From the NCBI RefSeq assembly GCF_046773475.1, contig NZ_CP177240.1, positions 1-64,000 of the forward strand: a stretch of DNA of 64,000 nucleotides, in the 5' to 3' direction. The notes below the pieces were generated by a model. The model worked only from the letters and a program-made list of their open reading frames with translations. It did not search any database and was not told the origin of the DNA. Both the position numbers and the translations under genes were made by a program. This document shows, one piece after another, positions 33,646-42,161 of the stretch (position 1 is its first letter; the number at the start of each line of letters is the position of its first letter). Origin of the DNA: Nitratireductor aquimarinus (GTDB taxonomy: Bacteria; Pseudomonadota; Alphaproteobacteria; Rhizobiales; Rhizobiaceae).

Positions 33646-34512
33646 ATGGAAACGACCCATCGCACCGAATGGACGCTGCTTGCCACGCCGCTGGTGGCGT
33701 TTCTGCTGGTCTGTCTCGGCTTTCCGGCCATCGTCAATCTGATCTACTCGGTTTCCGAAATCAGCTTCGAAACGCTGCGCAATCCGCAGATTTCCGGTTT
33801 CGGCAATTTCGTCGCTGTTCTCACCGATGAGGCGTTCTGGCGCGCCAACTGGTTTTCCCTGCGCTTCGGCCTGCTGACCGCTGTTCTGGAATGTCTGATC
33901 GGGCTTGGGCTGGCTGTTTTTCTGGCCCCGCTTTTCAAGAACCGCAGCTGGCCGATTGCCATTCTCATGCTGCCGCTCATGGTGGCTCCGGCCTTGATGG
34001 GGTTGATGTATCGCCTCGTTCTGCACGAGTTCGCCGGCCCCGTGCCACATTACCTCTGGGCCTGGTTTGGAAACAGCCCGTCCTTTCTCGGTCCCAATTC
34101 GGCTTTCTGGACGCTGATCGTGGTCGAGACGCTGCAGTGGACGCCATTCGCCTTCCTGCTGTTCCACATGGCCTATCAGGCAATTCCGGAGGAGCTTCGG
34201 GAAGCCGCTGCAATCGATGGTGCGACCGGGTTTGCCCGTTTCTGGCGCATCGAGCTTCCGCTGATGTTGCCCACACTGGCGGCGGCGCTTCTGATCCGTT
34301 TCATCGATGGCTTCCGGGTTTTCGACAATGTCTACGTGCTGACCGGCAGTGGGGCCGGCGGCTCCACCACTTCGCTGTCGATCTACATTTACGAAGCCTT
34401 CTTCAAGCAGGCTGCCATCGGCAAGGCGGTCGCGGCTTCGGTCGTCCTTTTTGTGGCATCGTTCATGGTGCTTTACGGCCTCAACCGCTTTGCCCGGCGC
34501 AGGAGACGATAG
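33646..34512 (+). CDS. Sugar ABC permease, MalF type
   Basis: This 288-residue inner-membrane protein has about six spans. The EAA loop reads EELREAAAIDGATGFARFWRIELPLML, with TTSLSIYIYEAFF near the end as in other UgpA-like permeases. The ATG at 33646 was chosen because the longer frame would translate the palindromic repeat. It is the first permease of an importer operon that has no ATPase gene. Confidence 0.93.
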   Translation: METTHRTEWTLLATPLVAFLLVCLGFPAIVNLIYSVSEISFETLRNPQISGFGNFVAVLTDEAFWRANWFSLRFGLLTAVLECLIGLGLAVFLAPLFKNRSWPIAILMLPLMVAPALMGLMYRLVLHEFAGPVPHYLWAWFGNSPSFLGPNSAFWTLIVVETLQWTPFAFLLFHMAYQAIPEELREAAAIDGATGFARFWRIELPLMLPTLAAALLIRFIDGFRVFDNVYVLTGSGAGGSTTSLSIYIYEAFFKQAAIGKAVAASVVLFVASFMVLYGLNRFARRRRR

Positions 34513-35334
34513 ATGCTCAACGCGATCCGCTGGGCCGTGTTCGCCCTTGCCGCCTTTGCAATGAACTTTCCGCTCATCGTCACGCTTGTGACCTCGTTCA
34601 AGAGCGCGCGTGAGATCTCGACCAATCCGGGTCTCTGGATCAATGCGCCGACGCTTGAGAACTATGTGACGGTGCTCACGGTCTCGGACCGGCTGAACAT
34701 TTTCCTCTATCTTGCCAACAGCTTCGCCATTGCCGCGATGGGCACGCTTCTGGCCGTTCTTCTGGCGCTGCCGGCGGCCTATGCAATCGTGCGCGGCCGT
34801 TTCGGCGAGAAAACGCTGCTGCCGCTGATCGTCAATCTGCGGGCGGTGCCGCTGGTGATCTTCGCGATCCCCATCTACATGATGTTCCAGTTTATGGGGC
34901 TGCTCGACACGCGGTTCGGCCTCGGCCTTGTGATGACCATCGTCAACATCCCGCTGGTGCTGATCATTCTCGTCAACGCCATATCGGATGTGCCTTTCGA
35001 ACTCGATGAAGCGGCCATGATCGACGGCGTGAGCCGGCCGGGCATTCTGGTGAAGATCATTGCGCCCGTCATCCGCCCGGCAATCGTGACCAGCATGATC
35101 TTCGGCTTCATCACCGCGTGGAACGAGTTCCTGTTCGGCCTGATGCTGACGACCTCGAAGGCTGTGCCCGTCACGGTTGGCGCATCGTTCTTCTTCGCCG
35201 CTTCCGGCGGCGGTGTGCAATGGGGTGTGGCCGCAGCCGTTATGATGGTCGGCGCATTGCCGCCCATGCTTCTCGGACTGGTCATGTACCGCAAGATCAG
35301 CGGAACGATGATGGCAGGCGCCGTTAAGGGCTAG
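34513..35334 (+). CDS. Sugar ABC permease, MalG type
   Basis: This 273-residue membrane subunit starts directly after the stop of the first permease. It has about six spans and the docking loop ELDEAAMIDGVSRPGILVKIIAPVI. It is the last gene of gntR-nanE-nanK-importer; the next gene belongs to a different regulatory unit after a 295-bp gap. No ATPase follows, so an ATPase encoded elsewhere, perhaps the MalK-type one at 18903-19964, must drive transport. Confidence 0.93.
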   Translation: MLNAIRWAVFALAAFAMNFPLIVTLVTSFKSAREISTNPGLWINAPTLENYVTVLTVSDRLNIFLYLANSFAIAAMGTLLAVLLALPAAYAIVRGRFGEKTLLPLIVNLRAVPLVIFAIPIYMMFQFMGLLDTRFGLGLVMTIVNIPLVLIILVNAISDVPFELDEAAMIDGVSRPGILVKIIAPVIRPAIVTSMIFGFITAWNEFLFGLMLTTSKAVPVTVGASFFFAASGGGVQWGVAAAVMMVGALPPMLLGLVMYRKISGTMMAGAVKG

Positions 35335-35567
35335 AGAACGGGCTAGAAGTTCCGCTCGTTCCGATGCGCCATCAATAGCCGGGACACGCCGTCTTGTCTG
35401 TCTTGCCGCTCTCTCGCCGAGGCGTGGGGGGCTGCTTCATCACGCATTTTTTCCAGAGCGGGGCAGGGGGCTGTCTTCGGCCCCAGCCGCGGGCCATTGC
35501 GGGCGGGTTTGCATTCGTTTGCCGGCACATGTGGTGCGCGCGTCTCGGCAGCCTGCGACAAAAGCGC

Positions 35568-35598
35568 TTGACAGAAAGCCAAAAGACATCGCTAATTA
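35568..35598 (+). promoter_or_regulatory. Promoter of the tctC-led operon
   Basis: TTGACA (35568-35573) followed by TAATTA (35593-35598) at a 19-bp spacing, or an overlapping CTAATT at 18 bp, forms a credible promoter 30-60 bp before the tctC start. The rest of the 35335-35629 gap is GC-rich with a weak hairpin near 35466-35488 and no gene that I can support. Confidence 0.6.
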
Positions 35599-35599
35599 T

Positions 35600-35615
35600 C
35601 TAACCGTTTGGTTAG
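35600..35615. promoter_or_regulatory. Candidate TetR operator
   Basis: CTAACCGTTTGGTTAG is an inverted repeat with perfect 6-bp arms and four central bases, directly after the -10 region and before the tctC SD. Palindromes with AACC...GGTT arms are common TetR-family operators. A TetR gene (43177-43899) is embedded in the operon it would control. Confidence 0.65.
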
Positions 35616-35629
35616 TTAGGGGAACAAAA

Positions 35630-36652
35630 ATGAAGAGCAAGACACTTGCCGCATGCTTGATTTCTGCGGCTTTCGGAGCGTCAGCGCTGCTTGCCGCTCC
35701 GGCTTTCGCCGAGGAGTGGAAGCCCACTGAACCGGTGACGATCATCGTCCCGTGGTCCGCTGGCGGCTCCACCGATACTGTCACCCGCGTCGTCGCGGGA
35801 GAGCTGAGCAAGGCTTTCGGCCAGAACTTCGTCATTCTCAATCAGCCCGGCGCATCGGGCTCCGTTGGCACACGCGCCGTCTGGGAAGCGCCGCATGACG
35901 GCATGACCATGGCCGCCGGCGCGGCTGCCGATCTTGGGGCCTATCCCGTTTTCGGAACGCTCGACGCGAACCTCGATCAGTGGCGTCTTTACCTCCACGT
36001 GGCCAATCCGGGTCTGGTGTCGGTGCGCGCCGACAGCGAGTGGGAGGATTTCGGCGATCTTCTGGAAGCCATGAAGTCGGGAAGCGAGCCGATCACGGTT
36101 TCTTCCGGCGGGCTTTCCTCCGCCACGGCGATCTCCATGCAGGCGCTTGAGAAGGCCGCGCCCGGCATCAAGTTCCGCCAGATCGTCTATGAAGGCGGCA
36201 ACCCCGCCGTAATCTCCACGGTTTCGGGCGAGACGCAGTTTACCGCGCAGACGGCGACCGAGCAGGTGGACATGATCCGCGCCGGGCGTCTGCGTCCTCT
36301 CGCTGTCATTGCCGACCAACCGCTTGAGCTTCAGGGCTATGGCACGGTTCCACCGGTCACCGACTGGCTGCCGGAGGTTGCCAGCGCGCCGAACTTCTTC
36401 GGCATCTACATTCCTGCCGATGCGCCCAAGGAAGTGCTCGACGCCATGGACAAGGTCTGGGCGGAAAAGATCGCCAATTCCGACGTCATGAAGAAGCACG
36501 CCGCCGAGCGCGGTGCGCTGTTCAAGGCGACCCATGGCGAGGAAGCCGCGAAGACCGCGCTGCCCTTCCTCTCGATCAATGCCTGGCAGCAGTTCGACAG
36601 CGGCGCTGCGCCGAACGATCCGAGCAAATTCGGCATTCCGCGCCCCGAATAG
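35630..36652 (+). CDS. tctC: Tripartite tricarboxylate transporter binding protein
   Basis: This 340-residue TctC/Bug-type periplasmic receptor starts at ATG 35630 after AGGGGA. It has a clear signal peptide (MKSKTLAACLISAAFG... ending APAFAEEW). Family hallmarks are VTIIVPWSAGGSTDTVTR, ILNQPGASGSVGTR and the HDGMTMA segment. It opens a nine-gene operon with transporter and catabolic genes. The ligand is unknown, probably a sugar acid or other carboxylate that the downstream enzymes degrade. Confidence 0.92.
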   Translation: MKSKTLAACLISAAFGASALLAAPAFAEEWKPTEPVTIIVPWSAGGSTDTVTRVVAGELSKAFGQNFVILNQPGASGSVGTRAVWEAPHDGMTMAAGAAADLGAYPVFGTLDANLDQWRLYLHVANPGLVSVRADSEWEDFGDLLEAMKSGSEPITVSSGGLSSATAISMQALEKAAPGIKFRQIVYEGGNPAVISTVSGETQFTAQTATEQVDMIRAGRLRPLAVIADQPLELQGYGTVPPVTDWLPEVASAPNFFGIYIPADAPKEVLDAMDKVWAEKIANSDVMKKHAAERGALFKATHGEEAAKTALPFLSINAWQQFDSGAAPNDPSKFGIPRPE

Positions 36653-36664
36653 GGCTGGAATTGC

Positions 36665-36693
36665 GGCTCCCCCTCCTGTGAGGCGGGGGAGCC
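36665..36693 (+). terminator. Intercistronic hairpin after tctC
   Basis: GGCTCCCCC pairs with GGGGGAGCC (nine perfect pairs), and inside it CCT pairs with AGG around a GTG loop. It lies 12 bases after the tctC stop. Only a short TT follows, so partial termination or mRNA stabilisation is likely. Confidence 0.65.
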
Positions 36694-36771
36694 TTGACGC
36701 TTCGCCTATACGCAACCGGAAGGTTTCCGCTGCCAGCTTCCTGGCCGCGCTGCCCCCTCCTGTCGACAAGC

Positions 36772-38295
36772 ATGGCCATGGACGGACTCACTCATTTCCT
36801 GAGCGCGATCGCCGAGATCGGTTTTTCCGCGCAGATCATCGTTGTTTTCTGGGCAACGCTCCTCGGCATCACCGTTGGCATGATCCCGGGCCTCACGGCC
36901 ACGCTGGGCGTTGCCCTTGTGACCACGCTGACCTTCGCGATGGAGCAGAACACGGCGATCCTGGTTCTGATCTGCGTTTACATCGGCGCGATCTATGGCG
37001 GCGGACGCACGGCCATCCTGCTCAACATTCCCGGCACGCCTGCCAATGCGGCTTCCGCTCTGGAAGGTTTCCCGCTTGCCCGGAAAGGGCGCGCAGGCGA
37101 AGCGATGGCCGTTGCGACCACCGGCTCCTTTCTTGGGTCGGTCGTGGGAATGGTCGGACTGGCGCTGGTTGCCCCATGGCTTGCGGAATTCGCGCTTGAT
37201 TTCACCTCCTTCGAGTTTTTCTGGCTTGCCGTCTTCGGCATTGTCCTTTGCGGCCAGCTCACCGCCATGGACGATGCACTGAAAGGCTGGATCGCCGGTT
37301 TCTTCGGCCTGCTCGTCGCCATGGTCGGGCAGGAGAGCATCCATGCCTATGCCCGCTTCTCCTATGGCATTCGTGACCTTGAAGGCGGCTTCGGCCTTCT
37401 CCCGGTACTCGTCGGCGCGTTTGGCTGCACGGAAGTCTTCATCGTCATGCGGCAGGAAGCGACGCGCGCCGTCGCCGGCAAGGTGACGGGCGTCTTCCGC
37501 TCTGCGCTTTCCTCCTTCGGCCATGCGCGCACCTGGCTGCGGTCCGGCTTCATCGGCACGTTCATGGGCGTTGTTCCCGGTGTCGGCGAGGATATGGGCG
37601 CGTGGGTTTCCTACGCTGCCGCAAAGCGCGCTTCCAAGCGCAAGGAAGAATACGGGCAGGGCTCGACCGAGGGTCTGCTCGCCGCCGAGACCGGCAACAA
37701 CGCCGCCGTGCCCGGCGCGCTGATCCCGGTTCTGACCCTTGCCATTCCCGGTTCCGCGCCGGCTGCGGTTCTCTTGGCCGCCATGATCATCCATGGCCTG
37801 CGCCCCGGACCGCTGATCATGATCACGCAGGCCGACTTCTTCTATTCGGTTGTCGCCATGGTCTTCTGGGCAAGCTGCGCGATGCTGGTCCTCGGTCTGC
37901 TTCTCACGCGCCCGCTGCTGCTCATCCTGCGCGTGCGGCGTGAATGGCTGATGGGCATCATCTTCGTGCTGTGCACCGTCGGCGCATTCGCCATTGCCGG
38001 CCGCATCTTCGATGTCTGGGTCATGATCGGTTTCGGCCTGATCGGCTTCATGATGCGCGAGGCCGGTTTCCCGGTCGCGCCGATGATCCTCGGTGTCGTG
38101 CTTGGGCCGATCCTCGACAACAATCTGCGCCGCAGCCTCGCATTGACGCAGGGCGATCCGCTGCCGTTCGTAACGCGCCCGATAAGTGCGGTGATCGCTT
38201 CGCTGGTCTTTCTCATCATCATTTTCAGCCTGCCGCCCGTGCGTCGCCGCGTCGCCGCCTTCCGGGCGCGGTTTGCCCGGGGAGGTGCACAATGA
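36772..38295 (+). CDS. tctA: Tripartite tricarboxylate transporter large subunit
   Basis: This is the 507-residue TctA-type membrane subunit. Motifs include TVGMIPGLTATLG near residue 40, GRTAILLNIPGTPANAASALEGFPLARKG split at the usual places, MGVVPGVGEDMGAWVSY and ETGNNAAVPGALIPVLTLAIPGS. ATG 36772 or 36778 is the start; the longer frame lacks support. It differs from the tctA at 6922-8430 in most of its sequence, so the two systems are not recent duplicates. It overlaps the next gene by ATGA. Confidence 0.92.
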   Translation: MAMDGLTHFLSAIAEIGFSAQIIVVFWATLLGITVGMIPGLTATLGVALVTTLTFAMEQNTAILVLICVYIGAIYGGGRTAILLNIPGTPANAASALEGFPLARKGRAGEAMAVATTGSFLGSVVGMVGLALVAPWLAEFALDFTSFEFFWLAVFGIVLCGQLTAMDDALKGWIAGFFGLLVAMVGQESIHAYARFSYGIRDLEGGFGLLPVLVGAFGCTEVFIVMRQEATRAVAGKVTGVFRSALSSFGHARTWLRSGFIGTFMGVVPGVGEDMGAWVSYAAAKRASKRKEEYGQGSTEGLLAAETGNNAAVPGALIPVLTLAIPGSAPAAVLLAAMIIHGLRPGPLIMITQADFFYSVVAMVFWASCAMLVLGLLLTRPLLLILRVRREWLMGIIFVLCTVGAFAIAGRIFDVWVMIGFGLIGFMMREAGFPVAPMILGVVLGPILDNNLRRSLALTQGDPLPFVTRPISAVIASLVFLIIIFSLPPVRRRVAAFRARFARGGAQ

Positions 38296-39329
38296 CGGTG
38301 CGAAACGTTCTCCTTTGCGGCTTTGGCGCGTTCGGCGCGCAGCATGCCGCCGCCTGGCGGCAGAGCATGACGGCTCCGCGCCTGTTCATCAGCGATCCCG
38401 ATCCGTCTGCCCGCGACAGGGCGCGCGCCCTTGGCCTTGAGCATGTTGCGGAGGATCCGTCCGTCTATCTGGATCAGGTCGATCTCGTCGACATCGTCAC
38501 GCCGCCGCGTTTGCACCTGCCCGTGGCGCTGGCGGCTCTCGCGCGTGGCAAACACGTTTTCATCGAGAAGCCGGCAGTCACGTCGCTGGATGAGGCGAGG
38601 CAGCTGATGGCTGCGGTTGATGCCTCAGGCTGCGCCGTCCAGATCGGCTTCGTTTTGCGCTGTCATCCGCTCGTCGAAAAGGCGAAGGCGCTCATCGAGT
38701 CGAGGGCCATCGGCCGCCTGCTTGCGGTCGAAGGCGATTTCTCGGGATGGAAGCGCATGCGCGACGATTCCACCATCATCGAGAATGACGGCGTGCATTT
38801 CCTCGATCTCATGCGCCATCTGGCAGGCGCTTCCGTGCGCTCGGTCGAGGCCCGTGGGGTAAGCCTGCTCGGCGCGGAAAAGGACGATGACATCCGCATC
38901 GATCTTGCTTTCGAGGAAGGCATATCCGGCAATCTGCGGCTTGGCGTCCTTGCCTGTGGCGAGGTGGAAGACGGGTTCATGCCGGGAGCGGTGACCACAA
39001 AGCGGCTGCGACTGATCGGCGATGCCGGCAACATCGTCATCGATTTCAACCGCAATACGCTCACGCAGGCGCAGGTTTCCTACACACCGTCGGCCGGGGG
39101 CTGGAAGGTTTCACCGGGCGCAATGACCAGCGAACAGGTGATCGGGGTTACACCGTCATCTCTTCTGGCAAAGAGCTTCGATCTGTTCGCATCCGCCATC
39201 GAAGGCGGCGAGCCGACCCTGTGCGCCGCCGATGAGGGCGCTCTGGAAATGGCGGCCCTTCTTGAAGCCATCGACCGCGCGCTTGTGCGGGAACCGCTGC
39301 CGCAGATCGCACTGGAGAAGGGAGCATGA
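38292..39329 (+). CDS. Gfo/Idh/MocA-family oxidoreductase
   Basis: This 345-residue NAD(P)-dependent dehydrogenase has the Rossmann start VLLCGFGAFGAQHAAAW, the family motif HVFIEKPAVTSLDEA with the catalytic Lys of EKP, and a C-terminal alpha/beta domain with NDGVHFLDLMRHL in place of the usual G-x-x-x-D-x-x-x-H site. Substrates in this family are sugars, inositols and sugar acids. It is inserted between tctA and tctB with four-base overlaps on both sides, a sign that transport and oxidation are tightly linked. Confidence 0.9.
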   Translation: MTVRNVLLCGFGAFGAQHAAAWRQSMTAPRLFISDPDPSARDRARALGLEHVAEDPSVYLDQVDLVDIVTPPRLHLPVALAALARGKHVFIEKPAVTSLDEARQLMAAVDASGCAVQIGFVLRCHPLVEKAKALIESRAIGRLLAVEGDFSGWKRMRDDSTIIENDGVHFLDLMRHLAGASVRSVEARGVSLLGAEKDDDIRIDLAFEEGISGNLRLGVLACGEVEDGFMPGAVTTKRLRLIGDAGNIVIDFNRNTLTQAQVSYTPSAGGWKVSPGAMTSEQVIGVTPSSLLAKSFDLFASAIEGGEPTLCAADEGALEMAALLEAIDRALVREPLPQIALEKGA

Positions 39330-39838
39330 GCATGCGCACCATCAACAGGACCGATTTCATCTCCGGCATAGTGGTGGCGGTGATGGGCGCTGCCGGGCTG
39401 GTCGGCTCGCTTCGCATGCCGCGCTTTGAGGCGCGGGGCGCAGATCCTTTCACCGTGCCGGGTCTCACGCCGGGGCTTCTGAGTGCGGTTCTCTGCGTTC
39501 TCGGCGTCGTGCTTCTGCTGCGCGGCATGTCGGGCCGGGTGTTGGCTGAGGGTGCGCGGCCAAGCATCACGGAATGGACCCGCGCCAGTGCGGCCCGCAT
39601 GATCTTCACCATCGTGATGGTGCTTCTTTATGGAACGCTTCTGTTCGGCCACATGCCGTTCATTCTGGCCACGGCGCTTTTCATCTTCGTCTTCACGGTG
39701 GGGGCGGAGCTGATCGACACCGAACGAAGCCTGCCCGTCTGGAAGCTCGTGATCGGTGGTCTGGTGCTGGCCGGAGTTGCGGCGTTCGCCATCGACTTCG
39801 TGTTCACCGATCTCTTCCTCGTTCGGTTGCCGGGGTGA
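39326..39838 (+). CDS. tctB: Tripartite tricarboxylate transporter small subunit
   Basis: This 170-residue protein has four hydrophobic segments (about 12-30, 46-66, 90-110 and 112-165 in two parts) and matches TctB proteins in size and layout. It completes the tctC/tctA transporter although an oxidoreductase gene separates it from tctA. It overlaps that gene by four bases and precedes the TIM-barrel gene by four bases. Confidence 0.85.
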   Translation: MSMRTINRTDFISGIVVAVMGAAGLVGSLRMPRFEARGADPFTVPGLTPGLLSAVLCVLGVVLLLRGMSGRVLAEGARPSITEWTRASAARMIFTIVMVLLYGTLLFGHMPFILATALFIFVFTVGAELIDTERSLPVWKLVIGGLVLAGVAAFAIDFVFTDLFLVRLPG

Positions 39839-39842
39839 CGCG

Positions 39843-40682
39843 ATGAAACTCTCTCTGTGCAATGAAGTGCTGCGCGACCTCTCTTTCGAGGAACAGTGCC
39901 GGCTGGCCAGTGCGCTGCGTTATGACGGGCTGGAGGTTGCTCCCTTCACCCTGTCGGACGAGCCTGCCTCCGTTCCCGCTGCCGAGCGTCGCCGTCTGCG
40001 GCAGATGGCTGCCGACCATGGACTTGAAATCACCGGCCTGCACTGGCTTCTGACCGCCCCGGAAGGGCTCTCCCTTACGAGCGACGATGCCGCTGTGGCC
40101 GCGCGCACCCGCGATCACATGCTGGCGATGGTCGAGCTCTGCGCCGATCTGGGCGGCAGCGTTCTTGTTCACGGTTCGCCCGGACAGCGCCAGTTGCGCA
40201 ACGCGGCTTCGCCCGAGCATGCGCGCGACATCGCCATGGCGCATCTCGCTGCAGCAGCGGATGCGGCGGCGCATGCCGGTGTTCTTTACTGCATCGAACC
40301 GCTCGCGCCCTCCATGGACGATTTCGTCAACACGGTTGCCGAAGCGGTGAAGCTTGTCGAAACCATTGGCTCGCCCGGCTTTGCGACCATGCTCGACACC
40401 TATGCGGCGGTGGGCGGCGAAGCCGAACCCGCAGAAGCGGTTCTGGACCGCTTTCTGCCCGGCGGCCATGTGCGCCACATCCATTTCAACGACCGCTCCA
40501 AGCGCGGGCCGGGCCTTGGCGCTGACCGGTTTGCACCAATCGTCGATTGCCTCGTCCGGCATGATTATGACGGCGTAATCGCCGTGGAACCGTTCGACTA
40601 CCACCCCGATGGGCCGGGTGTTGCGGCCTTCGCCGCAGGCTATGTCCGGGGACTTTTGGAAATGCGGAAGGAGTGTTCATGA
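39843..40682 (+). CDS. TIM-barrel sugar isomerase/epimerase
   Basis: This 279-residue protein belongs to the AP-endonuclease-2-like sugar phosphate isomerase/epimerase family. Metal-site residues are visible in GVLYCIEPLAP, FATMLDTYAA, HVRHIHFNDRS and VIAVEPFDYHPDG, the usual Glu-Asp-His-Glu set. The ATG at 39843 follows the tctB stop closely. It probably isomerises or epimerises a sugar or keto acid intermediate between the oxidoreductase and the enolase-superfamily enzyme; the substrate is unknown. Confidence 0.88.
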   Translation: MKLSLCNEVLRDLSFEEQCRLASALRYDGLEVAPFTLSDEPASVPAAERRRLRQMAADHGLEITGLHWLLTAPEGLSLTSDDAAVAARTRDHMLAMVELCADLGGSVLVHGSPGQRQLRNAASPEHARDIAMAHLAAAADAAAHAGVLYCIEPLAPSMDDFVNTVAEAVKLVETIGSPGFATMLDTYAAVGGEAEPAEAVLDRFLPGGHVRHIHFNDRSKRGPGLGADRFAPIVDCLVRHDYDGVIAVEPFDYHPDGPGVAAFAAGYVRGLLEMRKECS

Positions 40683-42157
40683 GCACGACCAAACTCAAGG
40701 TCATCGGTGGCCGCATCGGCATTGCCAATGCCTTTGCGCGCATGCCGTTCCGCTTCGGCGTGGTGACCATGGAAGCCGCTGCCAGCGCGACGCTGGAGCT
40801 TGAGGTTTTCGTCGATGGGAAGCCGGTTCTGGGCTATGCCTCCGACCTTCTCGCCTACAAATGGTTCGACAAGCGGCCGGAAAAGACGCCGGCCGACAAT
40901 GTTGCAGACCTCCTCTGGGTGGTCGAGGAAGCGCTCGCCGTCGCCAGAAACCTGCCGGAGGGTTCCCTGTTCACGCTCTGGCGGCAGCTTGATGAAGAAG
41001 TCGACCGTCGCGCAGTCGCAGCCGGTTTCAACAGGCTTGGCGCTTCCTTTGGCGTCTCAATGGTGGAGCGCGCCATCATCGATGCGCTGGGGCGGTCAAC
41101 CGGGCAGAGCTTCTTCGGCATGGTGCGCGGCAATGCGTTCGGCATTGATGGCGGCGCGGTCTTTCCCGAGCTTGCGGGCATGTCGCCGGCCTCGATCCTT
41201 GCCGAAAAGCCACTGGAGCGCATCGGACTGCGGCACACGGTCGGTCTGGTCGATCCGATTGAGGCTGGCGACATCGCGTCGGCTGACCGGCTTGATGACG
41301 GTCTGCCCGAAACGCTCGCAGACTATATCGAGCAGGACGATCTCAGCTATCTCAAGATCAAGATTTCCGGTGATCCCACATCGGACATGGCGCGGCTGGA
41401 GCGCATCGCAGGGCTGATGGATCGGACCGGCAGGGCATTCGCGCTGACGCTCGATGGCAATGAGCAATACAACCGGCTTGAGGAGTTCGCCGCGTTGATG
41501 GACGCCATTCGCGGCAATCCGGCGCTTGATCGCTTCTATGATGCGATCCTTTTCATCGAGCAGCCGCTGGAACGCTCGGTCGCGCTTTCCGCGCCGCTCG
41601 ATCCCAGGGCTCTCAAGACAATCGGAAAGCCACTTCTGATCGACGAGGCCGATGGCTGGACGAGCGCCTATCATGAGGCGATTGCGCTTGGCTATCACGG
41701 TGTGAGCCACAAGAACTGCAAGGGCGTCATCCGCTCCCTGCTGAACGCGATGATTGCCGAAACGCGCAATCGCGAGGCGGGGCCGGGCGTCTATTTCCAG
41801 TCGGCGGAAGATCTCACCTGTCTGCCGGTGGTGTCGCTTCAGGCCGATCTCGCGGTCGTGGCCGCGCTTGGCATCACGCATGTGGAGCGCAACGGCCACC
41901 ACTATTTCCATGGCCTTGAGCATTTGCCCGCCCGTGAGGCGGAGGCCGCTCTGGCCGCCCATCCCGATCTTTATCGGCGCGAGGGTTCTTCCATCGTCAC
42001 CGCCATTAATGGCGGCGCGCTCGACATTGCCTCATTGCAGGTCCCCGGCATGGGGTTCGCCTGCCTGCCCGACCTCGGTCAGCGCACACGCGCTGCCGAC
42101 TGGACTTTCGATAGCCTCAACAAAAGCGATGCCGGACATGCCGGCACAGGAGACTGA
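40679..42157 (+). CDS. Enlarged enolase-superfamily protein
   Basis: This 492-residue protein has the enolase-superfamily active-site order: a KIK pair (YLKIKISGD), DGNEQ, then FIEQPLE, LLIDEADG and a distal Lys in HKNCKG, corresponding to KxK, D, E, D and K of the mandelate-racemase/muconate-lactonising group. The usual length is 360-400, so it carries about 100 extra residues, mostly at the N-terminal half and the C-terminus. The ATG at 40679 overlaps the TIM-barrel stop and follows AAGGAG. It probably dehydrates or epimerises a sugar acid. I do not recognise a characterised subgroup. Confidence 0.8.
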   Translation: MSTTKLKVIGGRIGIANAFARMPFRFGVVTMEAAASATLELEVFVDGKPVLGYASDLLAYKWFDKRPEKTPADNVADLLWVVEEALAVARNLPEGSLFTLWRQLDEEVDRRAVAAGFNRLGASFGVSMVERAIIDALGRSTGQSFFGMVRGNAFGIDGGAVFPELAGMSPASILAEKPLERIGLRHTVGLVDPIEAGDIASADRLDDGLPETLADYIEQDDLSYLKIKISGDPTSDMARLERIAGLMDRTGRAFALTLDGNEQYNRLEEFAALMDAIRGNPALDRFYDAILFIEQPLERSVALSAPLDPRALKTIGKPLLIDEADGWTSAYHEAIALGYHGVSHKNCKGVIRSLLNAMIAETRNREAGPGVYFQSAEDLTCLPVVSLQADLAVVAALGITHVERNGHHYFHGLEHLPAREAEAALAAHPDLYRREGSSIVTAINGGALDIASLQVPGMGFACLPDLGQRTRAADWTFDSLNKSDAGHAGTGD

Positions 42158-42161
42158 GACC

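Noticed and set aside
33544..35220. A 558-codon minus-strand frame
   Set aside because: It lies antisense to two clear ABC permeases and shows only low-complexity charged sequence, a common effect of high GC codon use.
36706..38292. A 528-codon minus-strand frame
   Set aside because: It is the exact shadow of tctA and consists of Arg/Asp/Gln/His-rich filler.
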